Assembly (NCBI GenBank): GCA_905221605.1
Contig: CAJNDS010000036.1
Location: 510,660 to 574,659, forward strand
Direction: 5' to 3'
DNA from: Symbiodinium natans
Taxonomy: Eukaryota; Sar; Dinophyceae; Suessiales; Symbiodiniaceae
DNA: 64,000 nucleotides
The notes beneath the pieces are model-generated. The model saw only the letters and a program-made list of their open reading frames with translations. It searched no databases and had not been told where the DNA came from. Below, in pieces: positions 52,901 to 58,900 of this stretch (position 1 is the stretch's first letter; each line of letters begins with the position of its first letter). The position numbers were made by a program, and so were the translations under genes.

Positions 52901-55900
52901 CCGGTGGCTTTTTGGTGTACAGAGCCATAAAGGCCTGGGTGTACAACCCCCAAGAAGACAAATGCCCTGCGCCGCACATGCAGTACGCGTGGGAGCGCAC
53001 AGTCAGCAGCTTTTCCACACGATAAGCTGAACCACCGAGATCAATATCAAGTTCGTCATGCACCAAGCCAGCTGCATGGGCCAATAGGTCGGCGACCTCA
53101 AGGGGCTGGCTTCCACGCTTCCTGTCCTTGATCTGCCCGACATTTTCTTCGCTGAGGACACGCTTCCAACACAGCCACTCCCAAGATTTAGACGCGCACT
53201 GGGACTGCACACACTGCAGGAAACTAAGGCCCGGCAGCGTCGAAGGAGCAAGGACCACTCCCGAGTAAGACTTTTCGAAGGCACGCTTCAGCTTGTCACG
53301 CTCAGCTGTGTTTAAACGCTGCTGAGGGACACCAAGAGAGAGTAATGAGGACGCATTGAGCGCAGGTGCTGCGGGTGGGAAAGGTGCTGGCGGCAAGCTG
53401 CCGGCCGCAGGCAACGGACCAGCGGCAATGCTAGCACGTGCTTTTACCCACAGCGCACGCAGGGATCCCAGCACAGGATGAAACTTCCAAGTCACATCTG
53501 CTGCTTCCTCTGGAACCAACTTGGCCTCCTTCAGCAGCGAGTGAGCAAACAAGTCCAAATGCGCTTTCTCGTCGAAGGAATGCGCAAACACTTGGAGGGA
53601 GCAATAACTCGAGGACACCTTCTTCAAGATCGAATCAGGCACTCCCGTTGCGCCTAATGACTCCAACCACTTGGAATCGTCGCCCATTGCTCCACGCAAG
53701 CAGCAACAAGCAGGCACAAACAACCAATCGCAAGCGCCAGTACTGGCTGACAACTTAGGTGATAGCTCAAGAATACGCGAGTACCTGACAGAAAGTGATC
53801 ACGCACTCAAACTCAAGCAGCACCAACAACAATGCGCAAACTGGATGAGTCCCGTACTAACAGCGCACCCTTGCACGCCCGGGACATCCAGACTAACAAC
53901 GACATCACGTAGGACCGTGCGATGTTGGTCGCAAAGCGAACTAGGGGGCCCGTACTCACGACGCACACATGTGCGTCCGGGACGCCACCCAAACTGCGCT
54001 TGCAGTAACAAGCAATCACACCTGAGCTTTCAGGTAAGCAAAGCATCATTGCGTCTGTCCAAAGCATCCCGTATGCTGACAAGGGCTAAATCCTGCAAAC
54101 TGCGGGTCATCTTGCGACAAACTGTAGAAGTCGCGCAGCGCCAGCGAAGGCCGGCACGCCAACCGCCAGTTGGCCAAGACCAGGCGCGAATCTTCAACAT
54201 CAATCTTCACCGCGCGATGAAAATACCCGGAACTGCCGTTGACGATCCACACGCCTGCACAATTGGGGTGGGCGCACTCATGTTCTGACCCCGACGCAAC
54301 GCTTTCGTCTTCACTGGAGATGGCATTGTCTGTGTCCGAAGAGGAGCTGCCAGGGCTGCACATACGCTGGGGCTCGGAAATACTTTCCTCGCCCTCCTCC
54401 TCGACCTCGTCCTCGTCCTCGTCCCCGGTATCTGAGCAGGCTTCGCAAGGAGCATCAGATGGCTTTGGCATAGTGGCCGCAGCCTGAGCACGGGCAAAAA
54501 AGGACTCCGCCTCTTCTAAAGTCATGCAACCCCGGTTCAGGGGTGTTGACGGAACCCAGCCGCCAGCAATCGCACCAATGACCTTTGATTGGCAACGTAT
54601 AGCCGGGATGATATCGTTCCGCCCGTACCGCGGCACGCACCGAGCAGTGCCGTTGAAGCGGTGATGGCCCTGAGCTGCCTTCTCAGGCTCGGCCACCTGT
54701 AGTTGGAGGGCCCAGGCCAGAACAGTAGTTTTCAAAGAATGAAGAGTGAACATGTGAACGTGCTCCCGCGGAACACCACCGAAATGCACCAAGCAACGAC
54801 GCAACTGTGCCAGCATGCAGGAATATCCTATGGGTTTGTCGAAACTGCCAACCAAGAAATCGCGCTTAGGAAACTGAGAGCGCAGTTGGCAAACTCTGTC
54901 ATAGAAGCGCGCTCCCCAGTTGCAGCCTGTACAGCCTTTGCTGAGGACTCCGAAGGGCATGCCTCTGGGAGAAGACTTGGTGCGCCAACACCACCCTCTG
55001 ACCTCGCCCCGGCTGGAACAGATGGAGGAAAGATCCATCCGTTGAGCATCACTCCAACGAAGACTGCCCCAAATCATCAACAAGCAGCACAAAACCACCC
55101 ATTCTCCGTCTCCAAGATCCTGCATGGTTGCAAGCTCCAAGTTGCGAACAACCCAAAGTGGAAGAGGAACCGCCTCCTTCACTGGCATGCTGTCCCACAT
55201 ACCTTGGCGTGACCAAGCCTGTACCAGGGGGTTGGTAAGCGACGCGTGAAGCATTGAGAGCTGTAGCTTATAAGCAACAAATTTCATTGCTGCCAGTACG
55301 CCCGAGGCAGACTTGGCACGCAAGCGGCCGCGATCGCTTCGCACTCCTTCAGATAAGCTTTTCACGAAATCGACAACCTGCGTGAGGGATGGAGAAGCGG
55401 CGCTCCACTCCAACGCGCTACAGAACTGCAACCAGCGTTTCCATCCCGAGATATGCCGACGCAAAGTAGATGGCGCCCGATCGCAGAACAGAGGGGCAAT
55501 ATCATTGACAGACACACATGTACCCATAGCAACAAGCACACTGCTTCCTTCTGCGCCGCCAAGATGAATGCAGAACTTAGCCAAGGTTGACGCCAACATC
55601 AAGCGATCTTGTTTCTCATGGTCACGAAGACAAGACTCGCCAGCAGCTGCGCCAGGCAGCTCATGTGGGATCTTGGGGGCCCTCAACACACTGTCTTGGA
55701 CGCCTGGAGACACGACTGCGCCGGCAAACGCAAGCTCCATCCCCTGCATCGTCGAAGAGCGAGAGGTGGTAGAACGCCGGATAGGCCGGGGTACGCCCAT
55801 GCCCAGGTTGTCCAAGCTGTACGGCGACGCGGTGACCCGGCGGCGTGGCCGCTCCATAACAACAGCAAGAACGCAGAGCACACAACAACAATTCGTCGGC

Positions 55901-58900
55901 TGCTGCTTGAAGCCGACTTCAGCAGCACACAGGCAAACAGATTGAAAGCTCGACAGCTGAACACTCAAGTGCGCAACGCAACATGCTCAAGTGTGTAACA
56001 CGCGCACGGGTGGCCGAGTGTTCGGAGCATGCGCTAGGGGGTTTCGGGCGGCTAGCGCAAGCAACCCGTGCTTGTGCTTATACTTGTGCATTTCCTCGTG
56101 CTTGTACTTATGATTAGAAACAGGCTTGGACTTGTCTACTTCTACTTACACTTGTGCACATACTCTGGCGTACACTTACACGAATACTTGTACTTGCCTT
56201 TTTTCTTACACTCATTTTTGGAACAATGTTTTGCCATTTTTAGTTGTAGTATATTTGTAGTATATTTCTTCATTGACTCACTCACTCGTCTTGACTTTGT
56301 TTTTTGTATAAAGAGATGCTTGCATTGCCATTTGTTAGATGTCTACAAACGGACTAGCGTTTATTGATGATTTCTCATGTCTTATGCATCCTTTTATCAG
56401 TGGTTTTTACTTGCACATGCACTGCAGCTGGGACTTCTGGAGAAAATGAGTTGACATATGGCCCCTTACCACTATTGGAAGGTTCTGATGCAGGAGCCCT
56501 TGGTGTTTGGAGGGTGCAATAGGCTATGTCAGGGGCTCCAAGGATAAGGGATTCGGTTTAGGGTTTGGGGCTTTGGGGCTTAGGGTTTAGGGTTTGGGGT
56601 TTGCGGATGAGGGCCCTCCGCTGAAGAACCCCCGAGCCCTTGACTAAGACTTACTTGCAGGCCCATGGGTGCATAGAGTTGTAAGTAGGACAACTGTCCT
56701 GATAATCCTAGTTAAGACACACATGGCTTCGAGCTTCGGGCCGACAAATTTAAACTAAGGGCTTCGGGTTGGCCCCTGCACCCTAGTTGGGGCTCCCTCT
56801 GGCCCTGTACTCAGGGGCTTGAACCTACCAACTTGTGGGATTTGCCGGGTCGCATGTCAAAACCTTATGTTATAGTAGAAGGGTAGACATCGCAAAGAAT
56901 ACCCTCGAATGCCTGCCTGCTGCAAGGAATGCAGGCGCTGATCGCACAGCCTGAGGCCGCTTGGGGGTTAGGGTTTAGGGTTTAGGGTTTAGGGTTTAGG
57001 GTTTAGGGTTTAGGGTTTAGGGTTTAGGGTTTAGGGTTTAGGGTTTAGGGTTTAGGGTTTAGGGTTTAGGGTTTAGGGTTTAGGGTGAAAGTTCGGTTTC
57101 CTTTGCTTTGTGATTTGGGTGGTAGGGGGTTGCAGGGGTGCCAGGGGTGCCAGGGGTGCCAGGAGGGCTATCAAGACCTAATGAGCCTTAGTGTCCCTTA
57201 AGTAGTCCTTAAACCCTGAACCCTAAGCCCTAAAGCCCTAAGCCCGAAGCCCTAGTGTCCCTCAAGTACCCCCTATTCTGAAATTCTTTGCGGCGTCCCA
57301 GTGGATCCGCCCTTCGAACTGCGAACGGTTCTTGGGCTTATTTGGGGCTTTGGGGGCTTTAGGGTTTTAGGGTTGTAGGGTTCTAGGTTTTAGGGTTTTA
57401 GGGGTTTGGGGTTTTGGGGGTTTGGGGTTTTGAGGTTTTGGGTTTCGGGGTTTTAGGGTCTATGTTGGGTGTCGTCCCCAGCCCTAACCGCCCAAAGTGC
57501 CCCAGCGGCAGGCCATGCTGTGCACTGTGGATAAACTCAAGCATCACGTGAAATCCCTCTAAGGCTTCATGTGCCCGCGATTATTTGTATTATTATTATT
57601 ATTATCATTATTATTGTTGTTGTTGTTAGTATTATTTCTTATTATCATTACTATTACTATTACTATTACTATTACTATTACTATTACTATTACTATTACT
57701 ATTACTATTACTATTACTATTACTATTACTATTACTATTACTATTACTATTACTATTACTATTACTATTACTATTACTATTATTATTATGACTCTTGTTA
57801 TTACTAGTATCATTCTTATTCTTATTGTTATTCTTATTATCATTGGTATTATTGTTTATTATGATTTTCTTGTTTTTGCCAGGGGGGGGGGGGGGCGTTA
57901 GGGTTTAGGGATTGATTCATTCGTACGACCGACCGATTGAGAGACGACGATCACTCCCCAGGACTCAACAAGCGCCGACCATGCCATGAGCGGCATGGTG
58001 ACCATCGGATGAGAGACAAATTCAACACAATTCAGCTGGGGATACCCTAAACCCCGCAATTTAAGCCCGAAACTCGAAACTACACCCTAAACCCTAAACC
58101 CTAAACCCTAAACTAAAGTGTAAACCCTAAACTAACCCCTAAACCCTAGGGCTCAGGTTTACTGCGGGCGTACCTCTCGAAGTGCTCCTCCATCCGTTGT
58201 CTCTCGACCTCCGCAAGGGACTTTGGATATGGCTGCGCGTGCCTTAATTAGGGTCCAGGATTTAGGGTATGGGGTTTAGGGTTTAGGGTAATATGAACCC
58301 AAAGCCTAAACCCAAAAGCCTAAACCCTAAACCCTAAACCCTAAACCCTAAACCCTAAACCCTAAACCCTAAACCCTAAACCCTAAAGGGTTTAGGAGTC
58401 TAAGGTTCAGGGCTTCGGCTTCTGGTTCCAAGTGAGGCCAGAAGTAGGGCAACTTGAGCTGCAAATTTGATGTAACCTCGTTGTGGGCACTGAAAACCCT
58501 TACTTTGGGTTTAGGGTTTAGGGCTTAGGGTTTAGACTTTACGGTTTAGGGTTTAGGGGTTAGGGGTTAGGGTTTAGGGTTTAGGGGTTGTCACACAAGC
58601 TGCCCACGAACCTTGGAAGCAAAACCCCAACCCCTACCCCTGAACCCACCTGAGACTCCATTTGCCTTTAGCTGTATGCCTGTATGGGTTCTACCGTTCG
58701 ACCTAACCCTAAACCCTAAACCCTAAACCCTAAACCCTAAACCCTAAACCCTAAACCCTAAACCCTAAACCCTAAACCCGGAATTAAGGAGCAACTCCCA
58801 AAATAGAGTCACAGGTGAGACCTTGAACCCAAACCCTAAGCCCCAAACCCTAAATCCCTAAACCCTGAGCCCCAAAACCCTAAACACTAAGCCCTAAACC

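Larger units (their letters stand above)
49486..56067 (-). mobile_element. Complete tyrosine-recombinase retrotransposon with split direct repeats (DIRS order, PAT/Ngaro-like)
   Basis: On the + strand the order is: 105-base repeat (49486-49590), 64-base spacer, 180-base repeat (49655-49834), second 105-base repeat (49835-49939), coding body, second 180-base repeat (55888-56067). Read in element sense this is A1, genes, B1-A2, spacer, B2, the split direct repeat arrangement known from PAT, Kangaroo and Ngaro elements. Both repeat pairs are identical as far as I can read. There is no obvious target duplication, as expected for recombinase integration. Three ORFs on the minus strand encode recombinase, Gag-like and RT-RNase H proteins. 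No methyltransferase frame is seen, unlike classic DIRS1. Intact frames and identical repeats suggest recent insertion. Confidence 0.92.

Noticed and set aside
53671..55998. Other + strand frames opposite the recombinase and Gag genes
   Set aside because: Shadows of the minus-strand genes, with no recognisable motif.
56068..56367. A 99-codon + frame rich in L, V and F
   Set aside because: Low-complexity ACTTGTGCTT repeats; no signal of a protein family.
57559..57901. Open frames of repeated I-V, I-T or Y residues
   Set aside because: Pure translation of the TACTAT microsatellite.
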